This document shows, one piece after another, positions 1-9,527 of a stretch of 64,000 bases of DNA. The notes below the pieces were generated by a model. The model had not been told where the DNA came from, did not search any database, and saw only the letters and a program-made list of their open reading frames with translations. How positions within the stretch are numbered: the stretch's first letter is position 1; each line of letters opens with the position of its first letter. Both the position numbers and the translations under genes were made by a program. Location: assembly GCF_000376985.1 (NCBI RefSeq), contig NZ_AQYA01000033.1:1-64000 (forward strand). The letters are read 5' to 3'. Source of the stretch: Streptococcus henryi DSM 19005 (GTDB taxonomy: Bacteria > Bacillota > Bacilli > Lactobacillales > Streptococcaceae).

Positions 1-185
1 TTCAAAAGCATAGCCGGATGGAAGGCTGGTCGGCCAGTATGAGACTTTTCTTCCAGTAAAACATGATTAGGGATACTGTCCACGAAAAGACTGATGAGTC
101 TAACTTCATGGTTCATGGGAATATCGTAAGCAAGATTTAGTTCCAAACTTAACTGATTTGTGTTATACTCTTTATACATAGTCAT
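1..185 (-). CDS. IS1182-family transposase, N-terminal fragment cut by the window edge
   Basis: The minus strand from an ATG at 185 (or 179) reads MTMYKEYNTNQLSLELNL and continues open to base 1, so the gene runs off the left edge. The start, with the MYKEYNTNQLSL-type opening followed by an NHxVRLISxFVDSI-like stretch and a TGRPAFHP motif, is typical of IS1182-family DDE transposases. Only about 60 residues are visible, so it cannot be said whether the element is intact. No terminal repeat could be assigned. Confidence 0.7.
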   Translation of the reverse strand, partial: MTMYKEYNTNQLSLELNLAYDIPMNHEVRLISLFVDSIPNHVLLEEKSHTGRPAFHPAMLL

Positions 186-234
186 GGCTTTCTAATTGTT
201 TTGTCGTTATTATAATTATAAACCATGACATAGG

Positions 235-275
235 AAAACGAGCATCTCCAACTGCGGAAATGCCCGTTTTTTTTT
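235..275. terminator. hairpin with T-run, probable bidirectional terminator
   Basis: AAAACGAGCATCTCC pairs with GGAAATGCCCGTTTT around a short loop (two mismatches), with nine T on the + side and four T on the - side. It lies 50 bp downstream of gapA, so it can end gapA transcripts. It may equally be part of the insertion sequence at the left edge. Confidence 0.6.
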
Positions 276-320
276 GTGTTCTGAAGCTAGTTTTTGCCCA
301 GCCTCTAGCTAAGTAATGAA

Positions 321-1331
321 TTATTTAGCGATTTTTGCGAAGTACTCAAGAGTACGTACAAGTTGTGAAGTGTAAGACATTTCGTTGTCATACCATGAAA
401 CAACTTTAACCAATTGTTCGCCATCAACTTCGATTACTTTAGTTTGAGTTGCATCAAACAACGAACCGTTTGAGATACCAACGATATCTGAAGAAACGAT
501 TTGGTCTTCAGTGTAACCAAATGATTCGTTTGAAGCAGCTTTCATAGCAGCGTTAACTTCTTCAGCAGTAACTTTTTTGTCAAGAGTTGCAACCAATTCA
601 GTTACAGAACCTGTTGGAACTGGAACACGTTGTGCAGCACCGTCAAGTTTACCGTTAAGTTCTGGGATAACAAGACCGATAGCTTTAGCAGCACCAGTTG
701 AGTTAGGAACGATGTTAGCTGCAGCAGCACGAGCACGACGAAGGTCACCACCACGGTGTGGTCCGTCAAGAACCATTTGGTCACCAGTGTAACCGTGGAT
801 AGTAGTCATAAGACCTTTTTGTACGCCGAAGTTATCGTGAAGAGCTTTAGCCATTGGTGCAAGACAGTTTGTAGTACATGAAGCACCTGAGATAACTGTT
901 TCTGTACCATCAAGGATGTCGTGGTTAGTGTTGAAAACAACAGTTTTAACATCGTTTCCACCAGGAGCTGTGATAACAACTTTTTTAGCACCATTTGCAT
1001 GGATGTGTTGTTCAGCTTTTTCTTTAGATGCAAAGAAACCAGTAGCTTCAAGAACGATTTCTACACCGTCAGTAGCCCAGTCAATGTTTGCTGGTTCGCG
1101 TTCAGCAGAAACTTTAACGAATTTACCGTTAACTTCGAATCCACCTTCTTTAACTTCAACTGTACCGTCGAAACGACCTTGAGTTGTGTCGTATTTCAAC
1201 AAGTGAGCAAGCATGTTTGGATCTGTAAGGTCGTTGATACGAGTAACTTCAACACCTTCTACGTTTTGGATACGACGGAATGCAAGACGACCGATACGAC
1301 CGAAACCGTTAATACCAACTTTAACTACCAT
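321..1331 (-). CDS. gapA: glyceraldehyde-3-phosphate dehydrogenase
   Basis: Glycolytic NAD-dependent GAPDH that converts glyceraldehyde-3-phosphate to 1,3-bisphosphoglycerate in the cytoplasm. In streptococci it is also found on the surface, where it binds plasminogen (family knowledge, not visible here). At 336 residues it is full length. The NAD fold opens with [10 protein letters not shown] (6-15), the catalytic cysteine is C152 in SGASCTTN, and the general base is H179 in [10 protein letters not shown]. It is a single gene with its own promoter and a strong AGGAGG site in front of the ATG. Codon use is highly biased, as expected of an abundant protein. Confidence 0.98.
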   Translation of the reverse strand: MVVKVGINGFGRIGRLAFRRIQNVEGVEVTRINDLTDPNMLAHLLKYDTTQGRFDGTVEVKEGGFEVNGKFVKVSAEREPANIDWATDGVEIVLEATGFFASKEKAEQHIHANGAKKVVITAPGGNDVKTVVFNTNHDILDGTETVISGASCTTNCLAPMAKALHDNFGVQKGLMTTIHGYTGDQMVLDGPHRGGDLRRARAAAANIVPNSTGAAKAIGLVIPELNGKLDGAAQRVPVPTGSVTELVATLDKKVTAEEVNAAMKAASNESFGYTEDQIVSSDIVGISNGSLFDATQTKVIEVDGEQLVKVVSWYDNEMSYTSQLVRTLEYFAKIAK

Positions 1332-1372
1332 TAGTGATTTCCTCCTTATGAAAATCTCAAATATTTAAATTT

Positions 1373-1388
1373 AGAGAGTCACCTCTCT
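1373..1388 (-). other. small hairpin in the gapA 5' leader
   Basis: AGAGAGTCACCTCTCT forms a six-base-pair stem in the untranslated leader between promoter and start codon. A stabilising role for the gapA mRNA is a guess. Further upstream in the same leader an inverted repeat TTGCAAACGGGTGCAA is also visible. Confidence 0.4.
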
Positions 1389-1442
1389 ACCAATTGTGAA
1401 AAGAATAACTTGCAAACGGGTGCAACATCTTTCAACAGTCTT

Positions 1443-1471
1443 ATTATATAACTATTTCAGAAAAATTGCAA
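1443..1471 (-). promoter_or_regulatory. gapA promoter
   Basis: On the minus strand, TTGCAA (1466-1471) and TATAAT (1443-1448) are separated by exactly 17 bp. This gives a leader of about 100 nt before the gapA ATG. Confidence 0.75.
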
Positions 1472-1494
1472 ATCATATAACCGTTTTCACAAAG

Positions 1495-1522
1495 AAAAAA
1501 GGTATCCAATGGACACCTTTTT
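1495..1522 (-). terminator. fusA rho-independent terminator
   Basis: GGTATCC-AAT-GGACACC flanked by A- and T-runs just downstream of the fusA stop. It reads as a terminator on both strands. Confidence 0.85.
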
Positions 1523-1530
1523 AATAGTGA

Positions 1531-3609
1531 TTATTCACCTGAGTTTTTCTTAATGATTTCTTCTTGAACAGATTTTGGAACATCTTCATAGTGGTCAAAT
1601 ACCATCATGAATGTACCGCGACCTTGTGTTGCAGAACGAAGAACTGTTGCATAACCAAACATTTCAGCAAGCGGAACATATGCACGAACGATTTGGCTAG
1701 CTCCATGAGCTTCCATACCATCAACGCGTCCACGACGTGCTGTCACGTGTCCCATAACATCACCAAGGTTATCTTCTGGTGCTGTGATAGTAACAAGCAT
1801 CATTGGTTCAAGGATAGCAGGTTGTGCTGTTTTAGCTGCTTCTTTAAGTGCAAGTGAAGCTGCAATCTTGAAGGCAGTTTCAGATGAATCGACATCGTGA
1901 TATGAACCGTCGTAAAGTTTAGCTTTAACGTCAACCATTGGGTATCCTGCAAGAACCCCGTTAGCCATTGATTCTACCAAACCTTTTTCGACCGCTGGGA
2001 TGAATTCACGTGGAACCACACCACCGACGATTGCATTTTCAAATTCGAAACCTTTACCTTCTTCGTTTGGAGTGAATTCAATCCAAACATCACCAAATTG
2101 ACCTTTACCACCAGATTGGCGTTTGAAGAAACCACGAGCTTGTGTTGAAGCGCGGAATGTTTCGCGGTAAGATACTTGAGGAGCACCTACGTTAGCTTCA
2201 ACTTTAAATTCGCGTTTCATACGGTCAACAAGGACGTCAAGGTGAAGTTCACCCATACCAGAGATAACTGTTTCACCAGTTTCAACGTTAGTTTCGACGC
2301 GGAATGTTGGATCTTCTTCAGCAAGTTTTTGAAGGGCAACACCCATCTTATCTTGGTCAGCTTTAGATTTTGGTTCAACCATCAATTGGATAACTGGTTC
2401 TGGAACTTCAATTGACTCAAGAATAACTTTTGCTTTTTCATCAGTCAATGAGTCACCAGTTGTGGTATCTTTCAAACCAACAGCTGCAGCGATATCACCA
2501 GAGTAAACTGTTTCAATTTCTTTACGAGTGTTTGCGTGCATTTGAAGGATACGTCCGATACGTTCACGTTTACCTTTTGTAGTGTTCAATACGTATGAAC
2601 CTGAATTAAGAACACCTGAGTAAACACGGAAGAATGTCAAACGACCTACGAATGGGTCAGTCATAATCTTGAAGGCAAGAGCTGCAAATGGCTCATCATC
2701 AGATGCAGGACGAGTTTCTTCTTCATCAGTATCTGGATTTACACCTTTGATTGCTGGGATATCAAGTGGGCTTGGCAAGTAGTCAAGAACTGCATCAAGC
2801 ATCAATTGAACACCTTTATTTTTGAAGGCAGATCCACAAAGTACTGGGTAGAATTCAACGTTGATAGTTGCTTTACGGATAGCAGCTTTCAATTCATCGT
2901 TAGTGATTTCTTCACCTTCAAGATATTTCATCATAAGATCTTCGTCAGTTTCAGCAACTGCTTCGATCAATTTTTCACGGTATTCTTGAGCTTGTTCAAG
3001 GTAATCAGCTGGAATATCTTCTTCAAGAATATCTGTACCAAGGTCGTTAGTATAGATTTCAGCTTTCATTTTGATCAAGTCAATAATACCACGGAAATCA
3101 TCCTCAGATCCGATTGGCAATTGAATTGGGTGAGCGTTAGCTTGAAGACGGTCATGAAGAGTTTGTACTGAGTAAAGGAAGTCAGCACCAATTTTATCCA
3201 TCTTGTTAGCGAATACGATACGTGGAACACCGTATTCTGTAGCTTGACGCCATACTGTTTCAGTTTGAGGCTCAACACCTGATTGTGAGTCAAGAACTGT
3301 TACAGCACCATCAAGAACGCGGAGTGAACGTTGAACTTCGATTGTGAAGTCAACGTGTCCTGGTGTGTCGATGATGTTAACGCGTGTATCTTTCCATTGT
3401 GCAGTTGTTGCTGCTGATGTGATTGTGATACCACGTTCTTGTTCTTGCTCCATCCAGTCCATTTGTGAAGCACCTTCGTGTGTTTCACCAATTTTGTGAA
3501 TTTTACCAGTGTAGTAAAGAATACGCTCAGTTGTAGTTGTTTTACCAGCATCGACGTGAGCCATGATACCGATATTACGAGTTTTTTCTAGTGAAAATTC
3601 GCGTGCCAT
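1531..3609 (-). CDS. fusA: translation elongation factor G
   Basis: GTPase that drives translocation of tRNA and mRNA on the ribosome and, with RRF, ribosome recycling. The full-length 692-residue protein has the G1 motif AHVDAGKT (17-24), DTPGH (G3) and NKMD (G4), followed by domains II-V. It is the third gene of the str block rpsL-rpsG-fusA. Here it is separated from rpsG by about 250 bp holding two hairpins and its own extended -10, so it can be transcribed separately. Confidence 0.98.
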   Translation of the reverse strand: MAREFSLEKTRNIGIMAHVDAGKTTTTERILYYTGKIHKIGETHEGASQMDWMEQEQERGITITSAATTAQWKDTRVNIIDTPGHVDFTIEVQRSLRVLDGAVTVLDSQSGVEPQTETVWRQATEYGVPRIVFANKMDKIGADFLYSVQTLHDRLQANAHPIQLPIGSEDDFRGIIDLIKMKAEIYTNDLGTDILEEDIPADYLEQAQEYREKLIEAVAETDEDLMMKYLEGEEITNDELKAAIRKATINVEFYPVLCGSAFKNKGVQLMLDAVLDYLPSPLDIPAIKGVNPDTDEEETRPASDDEPFAALAFKIMTDPFVGRLTFFRVYSGVLNSGSYVLNTTKGKRERIGRILQMHANTRKEIETVYSGDIAAAVGLKDTTTGDSLTDEKAKVILESIEVPEPVIQLMVEPKSKADQDKMGVALQKLAEEDPTFRVETNVETGETVISGMGELHLDVLVDRMKREFKVEANVGAPQVSYRETFRASTQARGFFKRQSGGKGQFGDVWIEFTPNEEGKGFEFENAIVGGVVPREFIPAVEKGLVESMANGVLAGYPMVDVKAKLYDGSYHDVDSSETAFKIAASLALKEAAKTAQPAILEPMMLVTITAPEDNLGDVMGHVTARRGRVDGMEAHGASQIVRAYVPLAEMFGYATVLRSATQGRGTFMMVFDHYEDVPKSVQEEIIKKNSGE

Positions 3610-3644
3610 GAGGTTGTTTCTCCTATATTTTTATTTCTGTTTCT

Positions 3645-3653
3645 ATTATATCA
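3645..3653 (-). promoter_or_regulatory. extended -10 promoter of fusA
   Basis: The minus strand reads TGATATAAT, an extended -10 (TGnTATAAT), about 36 bp upstream of the fusA ATG. No good -35 is visible, which is usual for extended -10 promoters. Confidence 0.55.
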
Positions 3654-3662
3654 TATTTAATA

Positions 3663-3691
3663 AGAACGGATAGGCAGGACCTACCCGTTCT
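3663..3691. terminator. hairpin between rpsG and fusA
   Basis: AGAACGG-TAGG pairs with CCTA-CCCGTTCT, a strong GC stem directly upstream of the fusA -10. No T-run follows on the minus strand, so it may be an attenuator, processing site or regulatory structure rather than a full terminator. Confidence 0.5.
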
Positions 3692-3722
3692 AACATGATT
3701 TATTTTATTTGCTTTGTAAGAT

Positions 3723-3756
3723 TTTCAATTAAACTAACTTGTCAGTTTAATTGAAA
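3723..3756. terminator. perfect inverted repeat downstream of rpsG
   Basis: TTTCAATTAAACT and AGTTTAATTGAAA form a perfect 13-bp stem with an 8-nt loop, about 105 bp past the rpsG stop. It lacks a clear T-run. Probably the 3' end of the rpsL-rpsG transcript. Confidence 0.5.
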
Positions 3757-3861
3757 CCGATCGGCGTACTATCAGTGAAAAAAGATAAGCTCACTTGGTT
3801 GTAAACAACCAGCGTCACCTTCCTATTTTTCACATGTCCGCTCGCCCTTGGTATCTTATTC

Positions 3862-4332
3862 TTACCAGCGGAAGTGTGCGAATGCACGGTTTGCTTCAGC
3901 CATTTTGTGAGTGTCTTCACGTTTTTTAACTGATGCACCAGTGTTGTTTGCAGCGTCCATGATTTCTTTTGCAAGACGATCTTTCATAGTGTGTTCTCCA
4001 CGAGCACGTGAAGCATTTACCAACCAACGAAGACCAAGTGTGATGCGACGTTCTGGACGTACTTCAACTGGGACTTGGTAGTTAGAACCACCGACACGAC
4101 GTGCACGTACTTCAAGAACAGGCATGATGTTTTCCATAGCTGTTTCGAATACTTCGAGTGCATCAGTTTCAGTAGCTTCTTTGATTGCTTCAAAAGCATC
4201 ATAAACGATTGTTGCTGCTGTACCACGTTTACCATCAAGCATTACACGGTTGATAAGACGTGTTACAAGTTGTGAATTATACAATGGATCTGCCAAAACT
4301 TCGCGTTTTGGAGCACGATTTTTACGACTCAT
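3862..4332 (-). CDS. rpsG: 30S ribosomal protein S7
   Basis: Assembly protein of the 30S head that binds 16S rRNA. The 156-residue length is typical, with an N-terminal [11 protein letters not shown] opening and the [11 protein letters not shown] and [12 protein letters not shown] conserved blocks. It follows rpsL with an 18-nt gap that carries a ribosome binding site, so the two are cotranscribed. Confidence 0.98.
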   Translation of the reverse strand: MSRKNRAPKREVLADPLYNSQLVTRLINRVMLDGKRGTAATIVYDAFEAIKEATETDALEVFETAMENIMPVLEVRARRVGGSNYQVPVEVRPERRITLGLRWLVNASRARGEHTMKDRLAKEIMDAANNTGASVKKREDTHKMAEANRAFAHFRW

Positions 4333-4350
4333 TTTTACTTATCTCCCTTC

Positions 4351-4764
4351 TTATCCTTTTGGACGTTTAGCACCGTATTTAGAACGGCTTTGTTTACGAT
4401 CAGCTACACCTGCTGTATCAAGTGCACCACGAACGATATGGTAACGTACCCCTGGAAGGTCTTTTACACGTCCACCACGGATAAGAACAACACTGTGTTC
4501 TTGAAGGTTGTGTCCGATACCTGGGATGTAAGCTGTAACTTCGATAAGGTTGCTCAAACGTACACGAGCGAATTTACGAAGGGCAGAGTTAGGTTTTTTA
4601 GGTGTCATTGTTCCAACACGAGTTGCAACACCACGTTTTTGTGGTGCAGAAACGTTAGTTTGAACTTTTTTATGGCTGTTGTAACCAACGTTAAGAGCTG
4701 GTGATTTAGATTTTTCAACTTTTGATTGACGTGGTTTACGTACCAATTGGTTGATAGTAGGCAT
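4351..4764 (-). CDS. rpsL: 30S ribosomal protein S12
   Basis: Decoding-site protein of the small subunit. The 137 residues include the conserved [11 protein letters not shown] and [13 protein letters not shown] segments. Both lysines linked to streptomycin resistance in other bacteria are wild type (K56 here corresponds to E. coli K42; the Lys of GGRVKD to K87), so the gene shows no resistance signature. First gene of the str block. Confidence 0.98.
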   Translation of the reverse strand: MPTINQLVRKPRQSKVEKSKSPALNVGYNSHKKVQTNVSAPQKRGVATRVGTMTPKKPNSALRKFARVRLSNLIEVTAYIPGIGHNLQEHSVVLIRGGRVKDLPGVRYHIVRGALDTAGVADRKQSRSKYGAKRPKG

Positions 4765-4797
4765 CTACTTTTCTCCTGTAAGATTTTATTTTTGGTT

Positions 4798-4867
4798 GAT
4801 GTGGCACTTGGTGACAGCCCACATCTGTGTGTACTTTTGCAACAATTGTCAGCACGTCTCTGTACAC
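4798..4867 (-). ncRNA. structured rpsL leader
   Basis: The leader of about 130 nt before rpsL folds into at least two elements. GATGTGG (4798-4804) pairs with CCACATC (4819-4825). GTGTAC (4828-4833) pairs with GTACAC (4862-4867), enclosing an internal region. Autogenous control of str operons is known in other bacteria. Whether this structure does that is inference. Confidence 0.4.
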
Positions 4868-4902
4868 TTTTGAGAGACCAAAAGTAAAAAGTACCGTTAA
4901 AT

Positions 4903-4932
4903 ATAATATCATAATCCAGTTAGTACTGTCAA
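4903..4932 (-). promoter_or_regulatory. rpsL (str operon) promoter
   Basis: Minus strand TTGACA (4927-4932), 18 bp, then TATTAT (4903-4908) preceded by TGA as an extended -10. Near-consensus, as expected for ribosomal protein genes. Confidence 0.75.
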
Positions 4933-5087
4933 TTGTTTTACTCTATTTTATTATTTTTTTCTTTAGGGGAAATTTTTCAAAGTAAGTTCCTATTCACCTT
5001 GTAATGCTGTATAAATTTAGTTTTAAAAAAAATGGCAACAGTCATACTGCTACCATAATTTTAGATAAATTTTTAAGAATATTATCC

Positions 5088-5275
5088 TAGTATCAGACTT
5101 TTTATAGTCGAATGAATTAGCTTTCAGACAAGGAACAAAAGCGAAGACAGCTCAAACAGTCAGGGAAGTGACTGTTTGAGGCGGGTCTTAAGGAAACGTC
5201 TTTCACTCAGCCGAGAGTACGGCAAACTGATAGTGACGATGTATCAAAGCTAATTCAAATGACTGATAGTATTAT
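5088..5275. repeat. long inverted-repeat element, copy 1 of 2
   Basis: A block of about 165-190 bp bounded by near-perfect terminal inverted repeats (AGTCGAATGAATTAGCTTT at 5106-5124 and AAAGCTAATTCAAATGACT at 5246-5264). The complementarity extends outward as TAGTATCAGAC / GACTGATAGTA. The interior shares long stretches (CAGACAAGGAACA, AAGGAAACGTCTTTCACTC, AGTGACGATGTATCAAA) with the element at 24619-24786. It has no coding capacity, so it is MITE- or BOX-like. Its right end reaches the stop of the next gene. Confidence 0.75.
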
Positions 5276-5616
5276 TGTCCTATATTTACACTGGTGCCAT
5301 TTCCATCATTAACTGAAATACTACCATCTTCATTAACACTCACGCTTGCTGTTCCATCAGTTGCGTTGATACCCTCACTGTTAACATCTGCAGAATTTCC
5401 CTCACCATCAGATGCTTCTACGTCAACAGTATCATCAAGGTTTACACTTGTACCTGCCTTATCAGAGACTTCAACAGAGTCATCACTAACGGAAACACTA
5501 ACTGTGTCTGACGATGACGATGTCGAAGTGTCACTTGAATCAGTTTTAGAATTCCCACAAGCAGCAAGACCTAGAGCCATAAGCGTAAGTAGCGAAAGTT
5601 TCATTGTTTTTTTCAT
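5272..5616 (-). CDS. small Ser/Asp-rich lipoprotein
   Basis: A 114-residue secreted lipoprotein of unknown function. The start at 5616 is chosen because GGAG lies 6 nt upstream; a longer start at 5628 would overlap the SD. A signal peptide ends in the lipobox LAAC, and the Cys would be lipidated and anchored in the membrane. The rest is a low-complexity Ser/Thr/Asp/Val tract in which short SVSV-, SVN- and DGxGTSVN-type units recur, suggesting a repetitive beta or unstructured exposed stalk. It is monocistronic, and its stop lies in the inverted-repeat element. Confidence 0.75.
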   Translation of the reverse strand: MKKTMKLSLLTLMALGLAACGNSKTDSSDTSTSSSSDTVSVSVSDDSVEVSDKAGTSVNLDDTVDVEASDGEGNSADVNSEGINATDGTASVSVNEDGSISVNDGNGTSVNIGQ

Positions 5617-5714
5617 AAAAAACTCCATTTCTTAATTTAAGATCATTCTACTAAACTAATATTAAAGAATTATTATAAAACATTACAAAACAACTACGCT
5701 AAGGTTAGGATTAT

Positions 5715-6530
5715 TTATTTTTCGAAAATATTACCAACTTCAACAGTTACTTTATTATTTTTGACATCAATTTCAGAAACTTTTAGAAGTGATTTATAGG
5801 TCATTTGATCGCGTTCTTCTTGAGCATTTTCTGCAAATACAGCAACACCCACTAGTGTTGAATCAAACTCCGTTAAGAGACTAGCCATACCGTTAATCGT
5901 ACCTCCACCTTTTAGGAAGTCATCAACAATTAAAACACGGCTGTTTGGTTTCAAGCTACGTTTTGATAAGAACATTTTTTCGATACGATCACTTGAGCCG
6001 CTAGCATAGTTCACTGATACTGTTGAACCTTCAGTGATCTTTAAATCTCGTCTTACAATGACAAAAGGCACATTCAAGATATTGGCTACTGCATTTGCCA
6101 AAGGAACACCTTTGGTTGCAACTGTCATAACTGCGTCGATTTTTTGTCCTTTAAAAGCATTAGCAATAATTCGACCAACATTTTGAAGAATTTTCGGAGT
6201 GCTTAATAGATCAGACAAGTAAATATAACCACCAGGCAAGATACGATTACTTTCAGACAGACTTTGACAGAGTTCTTCAACAATAGATACCGCTTCTTCT
6301 TCACTAATACTCGGAGTAAAGATAACACCGCCACTTGCGCCTGTCACAGTATCAATTTGGCCAATTCCTGCCTCCTCAAAAGCTTTCTTAATGATAGAAA
6401 TATCTTCTGAGATAGATGATTTTGCTGCTTCATATTTTTCAGCAAATGTGTTCAAACTTGTTAATTTGTATGGGTTGTTAATAAGGTAATTTGAGATAAC
6501 AACCATTCGTTCACTACGTCGTAATTTCAT
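5715..6530 (-). CDS. purR: pur operon regulator PurR
   Basis: PRPP-responsive regulator of purine genes. In lactic bacteria the family works mainly as an activator on PurBoxes. The 271 residues comprise an N-terminal winged helix (about 1-75, LRRSERMVVISNYL) and a C-terminal phosphoribosyltransferase-type domain with the PRPP loop VLIVDDFLKGGGT. It follows the yhaM gene with its own promoter (extended -10 at 6561-6569) and a GGTGA site before the ATG. Confidence 0.95.
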   Translation of the reverse strand: MKLRRSERMVVISNYLINNPYKLTSLNTFAEKYEAAKSSISEDISIIKKAFEEAGIGQIDTVTGASGGVIFTPSISEEEAVSIVEELCQSLSESNRILPGGYIYLSDLLSTPKILQNVGRIIANAFKGQKIDAVMTVATKGVPLANAVANILNVPFVIVRRDLKITEGSTVSVNYASGSSDRIEKMFLSKRSLKPNSRVLIVDDFLKGGGTINGMASLLTEFDSTLVGVAVFAENAQEERDQMTYKSLLKVSEIDVKNNKVTVEVGNIFEK

Positions 6531-6560
6531 TTTTTCACCATTTTAAAATATTTTTTTACT

Positions 6561-6569
6561 ATTGTACCA
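6561..6569 (-). promoter_or_regulatory. purR extended -10
   Basis: The minus strand reads TGGTACAAT, about 30 nt upstream of the purR ATG, a good extended -10 without an obvious -35. Confidence 0.5.
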
Positions 6570-6576
6570 CATATCA

Positions 6577-6618
6577 CAAAAAAAGACGAACAATGAACTA
6601 TTATTCGTCTACTTTTTT
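6577..6618 (-). terminator. terminator after yhaM
   Basis: AAAAGACGAA pairs with TTCGTCT, with T-rich sequence on both sides just downstream of the yhaM stop. It separates yhaM from purR. Confidence 0.75.
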
Positions 6619-6624
6619 CGGAAT

Positions 6625-7572
6625 TTATTGATTATATTTGGGTTTGTAGAATGAGCGATTATCCATGGCAAAGATGCGACCGGTCATTTCACCTTCACTT
6701 ACTCGACTGAGAGCAGTCGTCATCATCATCATTTCTGCGTCAATATTATCAATCATATGAATAATTTCTGCTTCCATAATCCTTGGTCGTACTGGGCTAC
6801 CATACTCCAATTGTCCATGGTGACTCAATATAACATGACGTAAGACTATCACTTCTTCCTTGTCATCAGGAATATTAAGCTCAGTAATTACTTTGGTAAT
6901 TTCTTCATCAATTAAAGCAATGTGTCCAATCAGATTCCCACGTACAGTGTACTCTGTATTTTCCGGTCCACTTAATTCAATGACTTTTGCTAAGTCGTGA
7001 AGCATAATACCTGCAAAGAGCAAGCTCTTATCAAGCTCGGGATAGATATCTCCGATTGCATCTGCTAAGCGAACCATTGTCGCTGTATGATAAGCTAAAC
7101 CTGATTCAAAGGCGTGATGGTTAGTTTTAGCCGCAGGAAAAGTAAAGAATGCCTTATCATATTTACGGTAAAGAGCTCGTACAAGACGTTGCCAAGTAGC
7201 ATTTTCGATTTTAAACATCATCTGTTCAAGATAATCTTTAACATCACTTACGTTTACCGGTGGTTTTTCCTTAAAATCCCTAGGATCGTTAGGTTCCCCA
7301 TCATTTGGCAATCGTAGCGTAATCTGATTTACCTGAGGTGTACCATTATAGACCTCACGACGTCCTCGCATATAGACTACTTTACCAGCAACGAAAGTTT
7401 CTGCATTATATGGCTGAGCATCCCAAAGATTGCCAGAAATTTCACCGCTGTCGTCCTGGAAAGTAAAGGAAATATAATCTTTTCCAGCTCGGGTTTTTCG
7501 AACTTCCGATGTCTTAATAAGGTAGAAACCTTCAAAAAGCTCATCCTTTTTCATTTGGTTAATTTTCATCAT
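6625..7572 (-). CDS. yhaM: 3'-5' exoribonuclease YhaM
   Basis: YhaM trims 3' ends of RNA in Firmicutes, leaving short remnants. The 315 residues show an N-terminal OB-fold (KDYISFTFQDDSGEISGNLW, about 30-50) and a central HD domain with the metal-binding HD of AGIMLHDLAKV and a later HHG. Length and order match the family. It ends the rsgA-rpe-thiN-rmuC-yhaM row, with 45 bp between it and rmuC. Confidence 0.93.
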   Translation of the reverse strand: MMKINQMKKDELFEGFYLIKTSEVRKTRAGKDYISFTFQDDSGEISGNLWDAQPYNAETFVAGKVVYMRGRREVYNGTPQVNQITLRLPNDGEPNDPRDFKEKPPVNVSDVKDYLEQMMFKIENATWQRLVRALYRKYDKAFFTFPAAKTNHHAFESGLAYHTATMVRLADAIGDIYPELDKSLLFAGIMLHDLAKVIELSGPENTEYTVRGNLIGHIALIDEEITKVITELNIPDDKEEVIVLRHVILSHHGQLEYGSPVRPRIMEAEIIHMIDNIDAEMMMMTTALSRVSEGEMTGRIFAMDNRSFYKPKYNQ

Positions 7573-7618
7573 TATTTACTTGGAACTAGACAATTTCTTC
7601 ATAACAGTCTTAATGAAT

Positions 7619-8893
7619 CTAGTCTTGTTCCGTCCTTTCCTCTTCTATTTGGGGAATATTTAAAAGCGACTGAGTCGACTGGTCTTGGTAAGCTTCAACA
7701 GTATTGAGAGCTCTGATAATGGCATTTGTTCTAGTGGAAATGAGGTTGTCCAAGGTGGTGTTTGCAGTGTTAAGCTGTTTTTGTGCTTTGATAAGCATAT
7801 TACCAAATTTACCAAACTCAACTTTAACATTTCCTAAAATTTTGCTGATATCATCGGCATTTTTTTGAATGTTGAGCGTTTTAAAACCAACTGATAAAGA
7901 ATTTAGCAGGGCAGATAAGGTTGATGGCCCTGCTACCACGATATTTTCATCTCGACGAAGGCTATCAAAGAAAGCTGCATTGCGAACAACTTCCGAGTAA
8001 AGGCCTTCTGTTGGCAAAAACATAATGCCGAAGTTCGTTGTTTCAGGCGGATTAAGGTATTTTTTATGAATGTCTTTAGCAAAGCGCTTGATGCTATTTA
8101 ATAGTGACTTGCGATAAAGTTCAATCTGGTCCTTATCTCCTGTCTCATAGGCACCTTCCAAGCGGTAGTAATCTTCCAGCGGAAACTTGGAATCAATGGG
8201 GAGATAGATATAATCTCCCTCACTATTGCCAGGCAATTTAATGGCATATTCGACACGTTCAGTAGAGCCAGTGACTGTGGCAAATTCACGCTCATACTGA
8301 CTGCTTGTCATAATATCTTCAATGATTTGTCCCAGTTGAAGTTCACCTAGAATACCTCGAGTTTTGGTATTGGCGAGAACCTTATTCAGGGTTCCAACAT
8401 CTTGGGCCACCGTTTTCATTTCACCTAAACCTTGATTGACTGATTCTAGCTGTTTGGAGACTGTCTCAAAGGAAGCCTGGAGGCGATTTTGCAGGGTTTG
8501 TTCTAGTTTTTCTTCTACTGTTTGACGCATCTCTTCCAAGCGTTTTTCATTGGATGCTTGCATTTCCTTGACTGATTGGGTCAAATTAGAATTAATGACC
8601 TCTAATCTCTGATCTGATCGGTCTCGGCTTTCAGTCAGATTTTGATGAAGAACCTGACGAACATCATTTAGCTGCTGATAGAGGTCTGCTTGAAGACGAT
8701 TGATTTGGTTGGCCAACTCTAATGATTGGTCTTTACTAGCCATTTCAAGCTGATAAGAAACCTGATCAGATAGATTATCTGCATTATCTTCAAGAGTTTC
8801 TTTTAATTGACCTTGTAGCTCTGCTATTTTCATAAATAAAAAGCTAATCATAGCAAGGCTAGCCAGAGCTATGACTACTAGTACGATATCCAT
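7619..8893 (-). CDS. rmuC: RmuC family DNA recombination protein
   Basis: RmuC proteins limit inversions between short inverted repeats, probably as a membrane-tethered nuclease-like factor. The 424-residue product has one N-terminal membrane helix (MDIVLVVIALASLAMISFLF), a long coiled coil (about 25-190) and a conserved C-terminal domain with TKTRGILGELQL and PIDSKFPLEDY. Start 8893 is chosen because AGGAG lies 5 nt upstream and it begins 1 bp after thiN. An upstream in-frame ATG would overlap thiN. Confidence 0.92.
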   Translation of the reverse strand: MDIVLVVIALASLAMISFLFMKIAELQGQLKETLEDNADNLSDQVSYQLEMASKDQSLELANQINRLQADLYQQLNDVRQVLHQNLTESRDRSDQRLEVINSNLTQSVKEMQASNEKRLEEMRQTVEEKLEQTLQNRLQASFETVSKQLESVNQGLGEMKTVAQDVGTLNKVLANTKTRGILGELQLGQIIEDIMTSSQYEREFATVTGSTERVEYAIKLPGNSEGDYIYLPIDSKFPLEDYYRLEGAYETGDKDQIELYRKSLLNSIKRFAKDIHKKYLNPPETTNFGIMFLPTEGLYSEVVRNAAFFDSLRRDENIVVAGPSTLSALLNSLSVGFKTLNIQKNADDISKILGNVKVEFGKFGNMLIKAQKQLNTANTTLDNLISTRTNAIIRALNTVEAYQDQSTQSLLNIPQIEEERTEQD

Positions 8894-8894
8894 T

Positions 8895-9527
8895 TTAACT
8901 CCTGTCTCTACTATGTATAACAATTAGGTAGCCATGCTCAAGGGTAACCTCAATAGATTTATTCGTAAATTCATTGCTAGAATAGATTTTTTTCTTAAAA
9001 AAATTGGCTGCATTAAGCTCATACTTGGCACCCTCAATGGTTAAATCAGCATCACCATCAGCCATAAAAGATACATAGGTCATACCTTCTACCATTTCAA
9101 CAGATTGAGTTCCACTAGGATAAAATTCAATTAGATTCTGATAATCTAATAGACGAATTTGGCGCATAAAGGGTGCTAGAGCTGGATCGCTAGGAAGAAA
9201 GAGATTCGACATAAAATGGTCTAATCGGCCTCCGAAAGCTCCAAAAAGAGAAAGCTGAGCTTGAGGAAAGCGGGTTAAGATAGTTTTGAGAGCTAATTCT
9301 GTGTCGGTATCATTTTTAGCGGCGGGAGCTTTAATAACTTCTTTAGCAGCTGTGGTGATTTGCTTAAATTCTTCAACAGTGACGGAGTCAAAATCACCTA
9401 TAGCCATATCTAAAGGAAGCCCATTTTCAAGTAAAAACAGGCTTCCGCGGTCAACCCCGATAAAATAATCAAAATCGGTCTCAAAATCTTGTAAATCTCC
9501 GCCAGCAAAAAGTGCTATCCTAGTCAT
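8895..9527 (-). CDS. thiN: thiamine pyrophosphokinase
   Basis: Transfers pyrophosphate from ATP to thiamine to give thiamine diphosphate. The 210 residues open with MTRIALFAGGDL, followed by the substrate-binding GVDRGSLFLLENG and GDFDSV motifs and LFGAFGGRLDH. The start at 9527 overlaps the rpe stop by 8 bp, and no strong SD is visible, so translational coupling to rpe is likely. The rsgA-rpe-thiN order is conserved in Firmicutes. Confidence 0.94.
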   Translation of the reverse strand: MTRIALFAGGDLQDFETDFDYFIGVDRGSLFLLENGLPLDMAIGDFDSVTVEEFKQITTAAKEVIKAPAAKNDTDTELALKTILTRFPQAQLSLFGAFGGRLDHFMSNLFLPSDPALAPFMRQIRLLDYQNLIEFYPSGTQSVEMVEGMTYVSFMADGDADLTIEGAKYELNAANFFKKKIYSSNEFTNKSIEVTLEHGYLIVIHSRDRS

